Below are positions 25,654 to 35,565 of a stretch of DNA of 64,000 bases, piece by piece. The notes under the pieces are model-generated. The model worked only from the letters and a program-made list of their open reading frames with translations, did no database searches and was not told where the DNA came from. The position numbers were made by a program, and so were the translations under genes. Positions within the stretch are counted from its first letter, which is position 1; each line of letters begins with the position of its first letter. Source of the DNA: an uncultured Mycobacterium sp. (GTDB lineage: Bacteria; Actinomycetota; Actinomycetes; Mycobacteriales; Mycobacteriaceae). The stretch is from assembly GCA_900078375.1 (NCBI GenBank), contig FLQS01000031.1, positions 1 to 64,000 of the forward strand. The letters run 5' to 3'.

Positions 25654-26502
25654 ATGGATTACGGGCTCGTTCTGTTCACCAGTGACCGCGGCATCACCCC
25701 GGCCGCGGCAGCCAAACTCGCCGACGACCACGGCTTCACGACGTTCTATGTGCCCGAGCACACACACATCCCGGTCAAACGCGAAGCCGCCCACCCCACC
25801 ACCGGTGACGAATCGCTGCCCGACGATCGCTACATGCGCACTCTGGATCCGTGGGTCAGCCTGGGCACCGCGGCCGCGGTGACCTCCAAGGTGCGGCTAT
25901 CCACTGCCGTGGCACTGCCCGTCGAGCACGATCCCATCACGCTGGCGAAATCAATTGCGACCCTTGATCATCTGTCCGGTGGCCGGGTCAGCCTCGGTGT
26001 CGGCTTCGGCTGGAACACCGACGAGCTGGCTGACCATGGCGTTCCGGCTGGACGGCGCCGCACGTGCTTGCGCGAGTATCTCGAAGCGATGCGGGCGCTG
26101 TGGACACAGGAAGAAGCCGAATTCGACGGCGAATTCGTCAAGTTCGGGCCGAGCTGGGCCTGGCCCAAGCCCGTCCAGTCGCACATCCCCGTGCTCGTCG
26201 GCGCGGCCGGCACCGAGAAGAACTTCAAGTGGATCGCCCGCAGCGCGGACGGCTGGATCACCACCCCGCGTGACTTCGACATCGACGAGCCGGTGAAGCT
26301 TCTGCACGACACCTGGGCCGCCGCCGGTCGTGACGGCGCCCCGCAGATCGTGGCGCTCGACTTCAAGCCGGTGCCAGAGAAATTGGCGCACTGGCGCGAC
26401 ATCGGGGTCACCGAGACGCTTTTCGGGTTGCCCGACAAGCCGGCTGACGAGGTTGCCGCCTACGTGGAGCGGTTGGCGGGCAAGCTCGCTGCCATGGCCT
26501 GA
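25654..26502 (+). CDS. LLM-class F420-dependent oxidoreductase (Rv0953c-like)
   Basis: A luciferase-fold protein of 282 residues. Motifs: LVLFTSDRGITPAAAAKLAD near the start, KVRLSTAVALPVEHDPITLA and LDHLSGGRVSLGVGFGWNTD, typical of actinobacterial F420-binding members (TIGR03619 type). The ATG at 25654 gives exactly the size I recall for Rv0953c; the frame is open 12 codons upstream. It presumably uses F420 as hydride carrier in the cytoplasm; the substrate is unknown. It ends three bases before the convergent thiolase-like gene and diverges from sfnG. Confidence 0.85.
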   Translation: MDYGLVLFTSDRGITPAAAAKLADDHGFTTFYVPEHTHIPVKREAAHPTTGDESLPDDRYMRTLDPWVSLGTAAAVTSKVRLSTAVALPVEHDPITLAKSIATLDHLSGGRVSLGVGFGWNTDELADHGVPAGRRRTCLREYLEAMRALWTQEEAEFDGEFVKFGPSWAWPKPVQSHIPVLVGAAGTEKNFKWIARSADGWITTPRDFDIDEPVKLLHDTWAAAGRDGAPQIVALDFKPVPEKLAHWRDIGVTETLFGLPDKPADEVAAYVERLAGKLAAMA

Positions 26503-26505
26503 GCC

Positions 26506-28038
26506 TCAGGCCAGAACTGCTCGGTTGACGCCGTCCTCGCCAGCGGTGACCGTGATGGCGGCACCCAGCGGGTCACCGTCGGTCATCAAGGCCACCAGGT
26601 CGTCGTCGGTGCTGATGGCCATGAAGCGGCTGTTGTCGGCGTCCAGGCGGCCGATGATCACACCGGTGCGTTCCGGCCAGTCATAGCGCACCGAATACGT
26701 CTCGATCACACCGGCCCCGCTGGCATTGCGGGTGACCGCCACCTTCGGCAGGGCGGCGATGTCGGCCTGCAGCGCAGCACTGCGGTCCGGCACCCACTCG
26801 GTCGGGGTCGTCGAGTACACGCCGACCGAATACTTGCTCATCACACCGCCGTTGGCGCCGACCAGCCCGAACGCGCCTGGCTTGTCCCGCATCGCGGCGA
26901 CGGTCTCGGCGATACCGTGCAACGAATAGCTGTTGCCTGGTCCACCGAAATACGGCAGGCCACCGGTGAGGGTGAGTCCACGAGGGTCGTCGGCGGCAAG
27001 GCCGAAGTCGTCACACACCGTGAAGACCGGGAACGGGAAGCAGCTGTAGAGATCGAAGGTGGCCACGTCGTCGATGCCGATGCCAGTGCCCCGAAGAGCC
27101 TCCGCCACAGCTTGTTTCGACGAGTAACTGACGCTGACGTCTTCGCGGTCCAGCAGGTCCTGCTCCCGCTGATCCGCGTGCCCGTGCAGGTACACCCATT
27201 TCTCTTCGGCCACACCGAGTTTACGCGCAGCATCGACCGACATGATCAGGGCGGCGGCCCCTTGGTTGACCGTGTCGCGGGCCACCATCAGCCGGGGGTA
27301 GGGGTCGCAGATCATCCGGTTGTCGGCAGTGACGGTGGCCAATTCCTCGACCGAACGCTCGACCGGCGACGACGAAAACGGGTTCTTGGCAGCGACTTTC
27401 GAGAACGGTGCGAACAATTCAGCCATCTGAAGCCGGTACTCATCGACGGACAGGCCCAGCCGCTTGCGGCGGGCGTTGTCCAGTAGCCCGTACTGGACGG
27501 GAGCGCCGGTCAGTCCGTGGTTGGCGGTGTACTCGCTCATGTACTGCTCGAAGCCGTACCCGCGGTCCTCGAGCTGGCCGCCCACCGTCTCGCTGTGGTC
27601 GGGTTTGTCGTCTTTGCCCGCGAACGTCTTCAGCGTCGAGCCGTTCTCCGAGCCGAGGATCAACGCCACCTCGATCTCGCCAGCCGCGATCGCGCCGGCG
27701 AACTCGGTGACCAGCTTCTGCGGCCCGTTGCCGCCGATGGATTCGAGCACCGCACGCTTCGGATCGGCGCCGACGCGACGGGCGACCGAGCGGATGTAGT
27801 TGTCCGAGCAACCCAGCGGAGCAGTCGCGTACGGCGTGCAGATCTCGAACTGCCGTAGGCCGGCGAACACCTGAATGGCCTTGGCGACGGCAGCGACGTC
27901 CGCCCCGGTGTCGGCCAGCGCGGCTCGGACCGCCTCGGTGGCCAGCTCGACGGCTGACATACCGCGGTAGTCCGGATCGTCGATGCGCTCGGTGAACTGC
28001 CCGACGCCGACGATGACAGGGGTACGCGGATCGACCAT
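26506..28038 (-). CDS. Thiolase-like acetyl-CoA acetyltransferase family protein
   Basis: A protein of 510 residues with a thiolase fold and an extra C-terminal beta domain (about 420-510: SVRYDWPERTGVIIGRLD). The N-terminal half has TPVIVGVGQFTERI and VALILGSENGS; the middle has IDDVATFDLYSCFPFPVF and GLTLTGGLPYFGGPGNSYSL, where GGP replaces the usual GHPxG. No Cys is found at the usual nucleophile site (ESIGGNGPQ instead of xCSSG), so a classical thiolase reaction is doubtful. The start ATG at 28036-28038 is preceded by TAGCCT with an 8-base gap, suggesting a nearly leaderless mRNA, and by a KstR-like site at 28054-28067. This hints at a role in steroid or lipid side-chain use. Confidence 0.8.
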   Translation of the reverse strand: MVDPRTPVIVGVGQFTERIDDPDYRGMSAVELATEAVRAALADTGADVAAVAKAIQVFAGLRQFEICTPYATAPLGCSDNYIRSVARRVGADPKRAVLESIGGNGPQKLVTEFAGAIAAGEIEVALILGSENGSTLKTFAGKDDKPDHSETVGGQLEDRGYGFEQYMSEYTANHGLTGAPVQYGLLDNARRKRLGLSVDEYRLQMAELFAPFSKVAAKNPFSSSPVERSVEELATVTADNRMICDPYPRLMVARDTVNQGAAALIMSVDAARKLGVAEEKWVYLHGHADQREQDLLDREDVSVSYSSKQAVAEALRGTGIGIDDVATFDLYSCFPFPVFTVCDDFGLAADDPRGLTLTGGLPYFGGPGNSYSLHGIAETVAAMRDKPGAFGLVGANGGVMSKYSVGVYSTTPTEWVPDRSAALQADIAALPKVAVTRNASGAGVIETYSVRYDWPERTGVIIGRLDADNSRFMAISTDDDLVALMTDGDPLGAAITVTAGEDGVNRAVLA

Positions 28039-28053
28039 AGTTCGACAGGCTAA

Positions 28054-28067
28054 TAGAACGTGTTACC
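28054..28067. promoter_or_regulatory. KstR-like operator before the thiolase-like gene
   Basis: TAGAACGTGTTACC matches the KstR pattern TNNAACNNGTTNNA except at the last base. It lies immediately upstream of a likely -10 element (TAGCCT, minus strand 28052-28047) of the thiolase-like gene. Confidence 0.5.
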
Positions 28068-28103
28068 GTTTTGCCAACCGGGGCGTGGCAACCCCCGAAA
28101 TCG

Positions 28104-28144
28104 ACATCAGGGCTGCGATCCGGTGTGGATCACAGCCCTGATGT
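28104..28144 (-). terminator. Long hairpin terminator after sucD
   Basis: ACATCAGGGCTG pairs perfectly with CAGCCCTGATGT and, after one mismatch, GATCC pairs with GGATC around the loop GGTGT. It begins about 29 bases beyond the sucD stop; ATTTCGG follows on the minus strand. Confidence 0.8.
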
Positions 28145-28172
28145 GGAGTTCGCGGCGGGTTACCCCCGCGGA

Positions 28173-29075
28173 CTACAGGCTTGCGAGAATCTCCCTGGCC
28201 AGGGCGGCGGTCTCCGACGGCGTCTTGCCGACCTTGACCCCGGCGGCCTCGAGGGCCTCCTTCTTGCCCTGCGCGGTGCCGGCACCGTCGGACACGATGG
28301 CGCCGGCGTGGCCCATGGTCTTGCCCTCCGGCGCGGTGAAGCCGGCGACATACCCGACGACCGGCTTGGAGACGTTGGCCTGAATGTAGGCGCCGGCCTT
28401 CTCCTCGGCGTCGCCGCCGATCTCGCCGATCATCACGATGATCTTGGTCTCGGGATCCTTCTCGAACGCCTCGATGGCGTCGATGTGGGTGGTGCCGATG
28501 ATCGGGTCGCCGCCGATACCGATGGCGGTCGAGAAGCCGAGATCGCGCAACTCGTACATCATCTGGTAGGTCAGCGTGCCGGACTTCGACACCAGGCCGA
28601 TCGGGCCCTTGCCGGTGATGTTGTTCGGCGTGATGCCGACCAGCGACTCACCGGGGGTGATGATGCCGGGGCAGTTCGGGCCGATGATGCGGGTCTTCTC
28701 GCCCTGGTCGACGTTGTAGGCCCACGCATATGCGCTGTCCTGCACCGGGATTCCCTCGGTGATGACGACCAGCAGCGGGATCTCCGCATCGATGGCCTCG
28801 ATGATCGCGTCCTTCGAGAATGCCGGCGGCACAAAGGCGATCGACACGTCAGCGCCGGTCTCCTTCATGGCCTCCGCGACGGTGGCGAACACCGGCAGCT
28901 CGATGTCGTTGCCGTCCTTGTCCTTATGGGACACGGTCGTGCCGGCCTTGCGCGCGTTGACGCCACCGACCACCTGGGTGCCGGCCTTCAGCATCAGCGC
29001 GGTGTGCTTGGTGCCCTCGCCGCCGGTGATGCCCTGGACGATGACCTTGTTATTGGCGTTCAGAAATATCGACAT
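28173..29075 (-). CDS. sucD: Succinyl-CoA synthetase alpha subunit
   Basis: The ADP/GDP-forming succinyl-CoA ligase alpha chain, 300 residues. CoA-binding Rossmann domain: VIVQGITGGEGTKHT and GGVNARKAGTTV; the phospho-His is in KTMGHAGAIVSDGAG. With SucB/SucC it converts succinyl-CoA to succinate with formation of a nucleoside triphosphate in the citric acid cycle. It lies 16 bases after sucC, so the two are one operon, closed by a strong hairpin at 28104-28144. ATG at 29073-29075 with AAGGAGAC upstream. Matches Rv0952. Confidence 0.97.
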   Translation of the reverse strand: MSIFLNANNKVIVQGITGGEGTKHTALMLKAGTQVVGGVNARKAGTTVSHKDKDGNDIELPVFATVAEAMKETGADVSIAFVPPAFSKDAIIEAIDAEIPLLVVITEGIPVQDSAYAWAYNVDQGEKTRIIGPNCPGIITPGESLVGITPNNITGKGPIGLVSKSGTLTYQMMYELRDLGFSTAIGIGGDPIIGTTHIDAIEAFEKDPETKIIVMIGEIGGDAEEKAGAYIQANVSKPVVGYVAGFTAPEGKTMGHAGAIVSDGAGTAQGKKEALEAAGVKVGKTPSETAALAREILASL

Positions 29076-29091
29076 CAGCCATGTCTCCTTG

Positions 29092-30255
<1,164 letters not shown>

Positions 30256-30380
30256 TGGCTCACTGTCTGGTCGGCGCTGACATTTGATTGAGGAGTCGCT
30301 CCGGGGGGAACTGTATCTAGACGCCCACGGGACGCCGTCCTCGCCCACCACTCATGTGGCCCATCTCACCGCGAGGCCGA

Positions 30381-30396
30381 AGTGATTCAACTCACA
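30381..30396. promoter_or_regulatory. CRP-like site between sucC and the M23 peptidase gene
   Basis: AGTGA, six bases, TCACA; on the minus strand TGTGAGTTGAATCACT, one base off the TGTGA-N6-TCACA consensus. It lies 126 bases upstream of sucC and 105 bases upstream of the divergent peptidase gene. Confidence 0.5.
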
Positions 30397-30421
30397 ATCT
30401 CCCGTGGAATAACGGCATGGG

Positions 30422-30451
30422 TTGCCACCCTCGTTGAATCTTCGTTAACGT
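30422..30451 (+). promoter_or_regulatory. Candidate promoter of the M23 peptidase gene
   Basis: TTGCCA at 30422-30427, an 18-base spacer, TAACGT at 30446-30451. The transcript would start near 30458 and carry the hairpin at 30471-30488. Confidence 0.45.
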
Positions 30452-30470
30452 CGTCGGGGTCCAGATAACG

Positions 30471-30488
30471 CTTTGGTCACGACTAAAG
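30471..30488 (+). promoter_or_regulatory. Leader hairpin that can cover the ribosome site of the M23 gene
   Basis: CTTTGGTC and GACTAAAG can pair (one G-U) around a two-base centre. The right arm includes the AAAG of AAAGGGA, the likely ribosome site of the TTG start at 30501. RNA pairing would need to open the innermost pairs to form a loop. Confidence 0.3.
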
Positions 30489-30500
30489 GGACTTTGAGAT

Positions 30501-31559
30501 TTGACGCAGCATCGGCCGGCCCCGACTTCAGTGGGTGATTCTTCGGCCTCGCATGCAAAGACCAGCACGTTTGATCGGCCAGCACCGTCGAGTCGGGCCC
30601 TGGACCCTGAGCGTCTGGACGTCACGGACATCATCCCGTTCAACGAGTTCGGCGACCTCTGCGACATCGACTTCCGCGAGAGCACCGCCTTCGACACTCT
30701 CCAGGTGGTCCGCTGCCCCGAACTCGACGACCTGCACGACGCGGACGACCCGCAGCCGCGCCGGCTGGCCGTGCCGACCGAGTTCGCTTCCCGCGGCGAT
30801 CGTCATGCCGAAGTGCCGCGCTTCAGCAATAGCGAGAACACCGACGTGCTGCCGCGCACGCCGCAGCACCGCAGGCAACCCACCGGGGCCGTCAAGGGCC
30901 GCGTGATGATCGCCGCTATGGCCGCCGGCGCCGCAGCAGCTGCCGCCTACACCGCGGTCAAGCCGGCCACCGAAACCACCACGCAGACCGTGCTGGCCGC
31001 CGACAAGACGCCGATGGACGGCAATGTGACCACGCCCCGCGGAGTGCAGCTGATCGCCGTGAAGCCGATCGCCGACGCCTCCGTGCACGGCGAGGAACTT
31101 GCCAACGGTCAGGCTTTCGCCCAGGAGCGCGCCGAGCGTGAGGCACGGCTACAGCGGCCGCTTTTCGTCATGCCCACCAAGGGCGTCTACACCTCGGGCT
31201 TCGGTTATCGCTGGGGCGCGCTGCACGGGGGCGTCGATCTGGCGGCTCCGATCGGGACACCCATTGTCGCCGCGTCCGACGGTGTCGTCGTCGACGCCGG
31301 GCCGACGGCCGGCTACGGCGCCTGGGTCAAGATCCGCCATTCCGACGGCACGGTGACCCTGTACGGCCACGTCAACACGTGGACGGTCCAGATCGGCCAG
31401 CGGGTCTTCGCCGGCGACCAGATCGCCACCGTGGGCAACCGGGGCAATTCGACCGGCCCGCATCTGCATTTCGAAGTTCTGCTGAACGGCACCAACCGGA
31501 TCGATCCGGCGCCGTGGCTGGCGCAGCGGGGGCTGTCCGTCGGCCCCTACGTCGGCTGA
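30501..31559 (+). CDS. M23 family metallopeptidase (LytM-type)
   Basis: A peptidoglycan-type endopeptidase of 352 residues. The N-terminal 130 residues are hydrophilic and cytoplasmic in character; one membrane segment follows (MIAAMAAGAAAAAAYTAV). The C-terminal LytM domain has the zinc-binding pattern: His and Asp in GALHGGVDLAAP, and HLHFEV in GPHLHFEVLL, so it looks active. Such enzymes cut peptide cross-links of the wall outside the membrane. The start is TTG at 30501-30503 with AAAGGGA upstream. It corresponds to Rv0950c. It is divergent from sucC with a CRP-like site between them, and it is followed four bases later by a small membrane protein. Confidence 0.87.
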   Translation: MTQHRPAPTSVGDSSASHAKTSTFDRPAPSSRALDPERLDVTDIIPFNEFGDLCDIDFRESTAFDTLQVVRCPELDDLHDADDPQPRRLAVPTEFASRGDRHAEVPRFSNSENTDVLPRTPQHRRQPTGAVKGRVMIAAMAAGAAAAAAYTAVKPATETTTQTVLAADKTPMDGNVTTPRGVQLIAVKPIADASVHGEELANGQAFAQERAEREARLQRPLFVMPTKGVYTSGFGYRWGALHGGVDLAAPIGTPIVAASDGVVVDAGPTAGYGAWVKIRHSDGTVTLYGHVNTWTVQIGQRVFAGDQIATVGNRGNSTGPHLHFEVLLNGTNRIDPAPWLAQRGLSVGPYVG

Positions 31560-31563
31560 CGCG

Positions 31564-32178
31564 GTGTCTGAGCCGGACGAACCGCACACCCGCATCATCC
31601 GACGCCAGCCGTCCGGACCGATCCCCCAGCCCGAAGAACCCCGCACCGGCATCATCCGCCGGGCGCCGACCGGGCCCATTCCGCGGGTGCCCCAACCTGA
31701 TTCGCCCACCACGAACATTCCGCGCCCACCGGTCGAGGATGCGCCGACCGGGCTGATTCGCCGGGCCTCCCCGGTCGTGGTGCCGGCCCGGCCTGGCGTG
31801 GTGGATGTCTCGACCGGACGAACCGCGATCGCGGCAAGCGCCGTCAGCATCCTCAGCGGATGGACGACGGCCGTGGTGTCCACCGACCTGATCACCGGAT
31901 GGTGGCACACCGATCGGGTGTTCTGCCTGGCCGTCGGATTCCTGACCCTGCTGTTTGCGGTCAGCACCATTGCCGGGGTGATCACACTGCTGCTGCGGCG
32001 CTCCGCCGGTCGCTATCTGATCGCTTTCGGTTCGGTCATCGCGCTGCTGACGTTCGGCAGTGTGTTCGTCGCCGGAGCGCGAATCCCGTTGCTGGTCTAC
32101 CTGATTCCGGTGCTGCCGGTGGCAAGTCTGATCCTTGCGCTGCACCCGTCAACCCGGCGATGGTGCCGGCTGCGCTGA
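31564..32178 (+). CDS. Small membrane protein with IIRR repeats
   Basis: A protein of 204 residues that I do not recognise. The first 80 residues hold three copies of a short unit with (I/L)IRRxP(S/T)GPIP or IRRASP: TRIIRRQPSGPIPQP, TGIIRRAPTGPIPRV and TGLIRRASPVVVP. Then come four predicted membrane segments (IAASAVSILSGWTTAVV, FCLAVGFLTLLFAVSTIAG, YLIAFGSVIALLTFGSVFV, LLVYLIPVLPVASLILAL). GTG start at 31564, four bases after the M23 stop, so it belongs to the same transcript. Its 3' end overlaps the convergent PAP2 gene by 30 bases. Pro/Arg repeats on a membrane protein suggest a scaffold for other proteins, but that is a guess. Confidence 0.65.
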   Translation: MSEPDEPHTRIIRRQPSGPIPQPEEPRTGIIRRAPTGPIPRVPQPDSPTTNIPRPPVEDAPTGLIRRASPVVVPARPGVVDVSTGRTAIAASAVSILSGWTTAVVSTDLITGWWHTDRVFCLAVGFLTLLFAVSTIAGVITLLLRRSAGRYLIAFGSVIALLTFGSVFVAGARIPLLVYLIPVLPVASLILALHPSTRRWCRLR

Positions 32179-33057
32179 GCGCCGGCTGCTCTGCCACCAC
32201 GCCCCGACCACGATGACGGCGACCGCCCAAGCAGCGCCGAGAAAAGCCCCCGCGACGACGTCACTGACGTAGTGCACACCGAGATAGATCCGGGAAAATC
32301 CGACGAGGCCGGCCGCCCCGAGGAAGATCGCCCACAGCGCGACGCGCGCCGCCCAGTCATGCAAAACCCAGCGGCTCGTCATCCAGGCGCCGAGGACCGC
32401 GACGGTGAACGTGCCGGTGGCGTGGCCGGATGGAAACGAGAAACCGTCTTCGACGATCACTGCGATCCATGACGGCGGGCGGGTGCGGCCGACCACCCAT
32501 TTCGCCACCACCAGCATGACCCCGGTTCCTACCAACCCGGACAACCCGAGCACGGCGGGCAGCCAGGAACGGCTCCGCCATGCCGTCCACGCACTGACGA
32601 TGATGACGATCACCACGAGCGATCCCGCATCACCAAGGTGGGTAAGCACTTTTAAAGCATCGGTCAGCCACAGGTCACGATGGGCAGCAACCCACTGGCT
32701 GACGGGCTGATCGACATACATGGTGAGCTCGCCGTCGAGTACGTCGTCGAGCAGTTCGGTAAAGCCCGCCGCCAACAGTGCGACGAGGACCACCCCCGAC
32801 ATCAGCGCGAGGGCGCCGGCGATATCCACCGAGAGCCGTCGCGCCAGCGCCGCGACGGGAGCACCGAGATATCGGGTTGCCCACGAGCGCATTCCGCCGA
32901 AGGCAGCGGTGGCGCGCAACCGGTTCACCGCCGCGACGAGCACGCAGCGATGACGGGCCACCCAGATCGCGACACCACTCCACACCAGAAGGGCGGCCAG
33001 CACGACGGCGCCGAGAATCCCGAAGCCGAGCGAACCCGGCCCGTAGGGCTGCCCCAT
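32149..33057 (-). CDS. PAP2-superfamily phosphatase
   Basis: A membrane phosphatase of 302 residues with about six membrane segments. All three catalytic motifs of the type 2 phosphatidic acid phosphatase family are seen: KWVVGRTRPPS, FSFPSGHATGTF and SRIYLGVHYVSDVVAG. Members remove phosphate from lipid phosphates (phosphatidate, undecaprenyl diphosphate, polyprenyl phosphates) on the outer face of the membrane; which one is used here is not clear. It begins nine bases beyond the pcrA stop and so may be read from the same transcript. It overlaps the convergent small membrane protein gene at its 3' end. Confidence 0.85.
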   Translation of the reverse strand: MGQPYGPGSLGFGILGAVVLAALLVWSGVAIWVARHRCVLVAAVNRLRATAAFGGMRSWATRYLGAPVAALARRLSVDIAGALALMSGVVLVALLAAGFTELLDDVLDGELTMYVDQPVSQWVAAHRDLWLTDALKVLTHLGDAGSLVVIVIIVSAWTAWRSRSWLPAVLGLSGLVGTGVMLVVAKWVVGRTRPPSWIAVIVEDGFSFPSGHATGTFTVAVLGAWMTSRWVLHDWAARVALWAIFLGAAGLVGFSRIYLGVHYVSDVVAGAFLGAAWAVAVIVVGAWWQSSRRSAQPAPSPG

Positions 33058-33066
33058 GGCCGTGGA

Positions 33067-35415
33067 CTAGAGCTTCTGCAGCGGCGCGTGGTTGTGCATC
33101 AGCTTGACTCGCCCGGCGCTGCCGAAGTCGATCAGCGACATCGCCGTCTCCCCCATCCCGGACACCTCCTCGACACGTCCGAGACCGTACTTGTCGTGGT
33201 TGACCCGGTCGCCGGGTTCGAGGACCAGCATTGGACGCTTACTGCCGCCCGACGGCCGCATCGGCGACGGCCGCGGGGTGCCGAACCGGCCCGCCCCACT
33301 CACCGGTGCACTGGGCGACGGCGCGGTATCGGTGCGGCGCCAGTCGAGGAGATGCTCCGGGATCTCGCGCAGGAAGCGGGATTCCGGATTCAGCATCGGC
33401 TGCCCCCATGACGAGCGGATCTTCGCGCGGGTGAGGTAAAGCCGTTGGCGCGCACGGGTTATGCCGACATAGGCCAGCCGGCGCTCCTCAGACAACTCAG
33501 CGGGGTCTCCCAAGGCGCGCATGTGCGGGAACATGCCGTCCTCCCACCCGGTGACGAAAACCACCGGGAATTCCAGCCCCTTGGCGGTGTGCAGCGTCAT
33601 CAGCGTGACCACACCGGAACCGTGCTCGGGCAGTTCGTCGGAGTCGGCCACCAGCGACACCCGCTCCAGGAACTCCGCGAGGAGACCGGTCTGCGGTACG
33701 TCCTCGTCGTCATTCTCGCCGTCATCGAGCGCGGCCGCATTGGCCCGGTCGATGCTGAATTCATGTGCGACGCTGACCAATTCGTTCAGGTTGTCCAACC
33801 GGGCCAGATCTTGCGGATCGCTGGACGACTCCAGCTCGTTGCGATAACCGGTGCGGTCCAGCACCGCCTCAACCAGGTCGCCGAGCTCGTCGTCGAGCTT
33901 GCCGCGCAGGTCGTCGAGCAGCTTGACGAAACTCGCGATCGCCTTCTCCGAGCGGGTGTTCAGCATCGCCACCTTGCCCTCGGCGGCGGCGACCAGCGCG
34001 TCGGCGAATGTGGCACCGGTGTTTTCGGCGTACACCGCCACGCACGCCTCGGCCCGGTCCCCGATCCCGCGGCGCGGAGTATTGAGGATGCGGCGCAGGC
34101 TGACGGCATCCCCGGGGTTGTCCAGCACCCGCAGATAGGCGACGATGTCGCGAATCTCCTTGCGCTCGTAGAACCGAACGCCGCCGACCACCTTGTACGG
34201 AATACCGGCGCGGATGAACACCTCTTCCAGCGCGCGCGACGAGTTGTTGGTGCGGTAGAAGACCGCGACATCGTTGTACGTGATGTCGCCGCGGTCGGCG
34301 AGCGCGTCGACCTCCCCCGCGACGAATCTTGCCTCGTCGTGCTCGTTGTCGGCGACGTAGCCGACGATCAGCTCGCCGTCCCCCTCATCGGTCCACAGCC
34401 GCTTCTCGCGCCGGTTGGCATTGCGGGAGATGACGGAGTTGGCCGCGTTCAGGATGTTCTGAGTCGACCGGTAGTTCTGCTCGAGCAAGATCGTGGTGGC
34501 GTTCGGGAAGTCGCGTTCGAAATCCTCGATGTTGCGGATCGTCGCTCCGCGGAACGCATAGATCGACTGGTCGGCGTCACCGACGACGCACAACTCACTG
34601 GGTGGCACGGCGTCGGTGTCCGGCGCCGTCACGCCGACAAGCTCACGCACCAGCACGTACTGGGCGTGGTTGGTGTCCTGGTATTCGTCGACCAGGATGT
34701 GCCGGAACCGCCTGCGGTAGTACTGGGCGATCTGTGGGAAGTTCTGCAAGACGGCCACGGTCTCGCCGATGAGATCGTCGAAGTCCAGCGCATTGGCGGC
34801 GCGCAACCGCCGTTGGTACTCGCCGTACACGCTCGCGACCGTTCGGGCCAGATCGTCGGATCCCGGCTCCCCTCCGGGAGGCGAAACGCACAGCGCGGCC
34901 ACCGCATCCTCGGGCACGATGAGCTCGTTCTTGAGGTTCGAGATCCCGTTGGCCAACAGCCGCGGCGAGTACCGCTTGGTGTCCAGGCCCATGTCCTTGC
35001 CGATCATCAGCAACAGGCGGCGGGAGTCGTCGGCGTCGTAGATCGAGAAGTTCGAGTTCAGCCCGGGCAGCAGCGACGCCTGATTGCGCAGGATCCGCAC
35101 GCAGGTCGAGTGAAATGTCGACACCCACATGTTGCGGGCCCGCGGGCCCACCAGGGCCACCACCCGCTCGCGCATCTCGGCGGCGGCCTTGTTGGTGAAC
35201 GTGATGGCCAGCACCTGGCCCGGCCCGACGTCACGCGCCGCCAGCAGGTAGGCGATCCGCCGGGTCAGCACCGCCGTCTTGCCCGACCCGGCGCCGGCCA
35301 CGATCAACAGCGGAGGGCCTTCGTGCAGCACGGCCTGGCGCTGCTGGGGGTTGAGGCCCTCGAGGAGTTCGGCCGCGTCGGCCGGAGGCTTGTAATCAGT
35401 CACGTGCACACTCAT
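33067..35415 (-). CDS. pcrA: UvrD/PcrA-type DNA helicase (UvrD1)
   Basis: A superfamily 1A 3'-5' helicase of 782 residues. Motifs in order: Q-motif LNPQQRQAVLHEG, Walker A VAGAGSGKTAVLTRR, Ia ITFTNKAAAEM, II HILVDEYQDTNH, III VVGDADQSIYAFRGA, IV LEQNYRSTQNIL, V VTLMTLHTAKGLEFPVVF and VI EERRLAYVGITRARQRL. The C-terminal 60 residues (PGDRVNHDKYGLGRVEEVSG) are the Tudor-like tail that in mycobacterial UvrD1 binds Ku and RNA polymerase. It takes part in excision repair and recombination control. ATG at 35413-35415, MSVHVTDYKPP, matches the start of UvrD1. Matches Rv0949. Confidence 0.95.
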   Translation of the reverse strand: MSVHVTDYKPPADAAELLEGLNPQQRQAVLHEGPPLLIVAGAGSGKTAVLTRRIAYLLAARDVGPGQVLAITFTNKAAAEMRERVVALVGPRARNMWVSTFHSTCVRILRNQASLLPGLNSNFSIYDADDSRRLLLMIGKDMGLDTKRYSPRLLANGISNLKNELIVPEDAVAALCVSPPGGEPGSDDLARTVASVYGEYQRRLRAANALDFDDLIGETVAVLQNFPQIAQYYRRRFRHILVDEYQDTNHAQYVLVRELVGVTAPDTDAVPPSELCVVGDADQSIYAFRGATIRNIEDFERDFPNATTILLEQNYRSTQNILNAANSVISRNANRREKRLWTDEGDGELIVGYVADNEHDEARFVAGEVDALADRGDITYNDVAVFYRTNNSSRALEEVFIRAGIPYKVVGGVRFYERKEIRDIVAYLRVLDNPGDAVSLRRILNTPRRGIGDRAEACVAVYAENTGATFADALVAAAEGKVAMLNTRSEKAIASFVKLLDDLRGKLDDELGDLVEAVLDRTGYRNELESSSDPQDLARLDNLNELVSVAHEFSIDRANAAALDDGENDDEDVPQTGLLAEFLERVSLVADSDELPEHGSGVVTLMTLHTAKGLEFPVVFVTGWEDGMFPHMRALGDPAELSEERRLAYVGITRARQRLYLTRAKIRSSWGQPMLNPESRFLREIPEHLLDWRRTDTAPSPSAPVSGAGRFGTPRPSPMRPSGGSKRPMLVLEPGDRVNHDKYGLGRVEEVSGMGETAMSLIDFGSAGRVKLMHNHAPLQKL

Positions 35416-35565
35416 GTCTGACCCAACTTACCGCTGTATGGCGACAGTTTTTTTGCGAAGCCGCCCTTCGGAGTGGCACACTTGCGAACGTGCTTTCATG
35501 GCAGTGTCGATTTTTCTACGGGTACCGGTCCGCCGGGCCCGTGGGTATCTAGCTGCTCAACCCGA

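Noticed and set aside
30256..30500. A c-di-AMP (ydaO) riboswitch before the M23 peptidase gene
   Set aside because: Such riboswitches precede some actinobacterial wall hydrolase genes, but the conserved core sequences are not found here.
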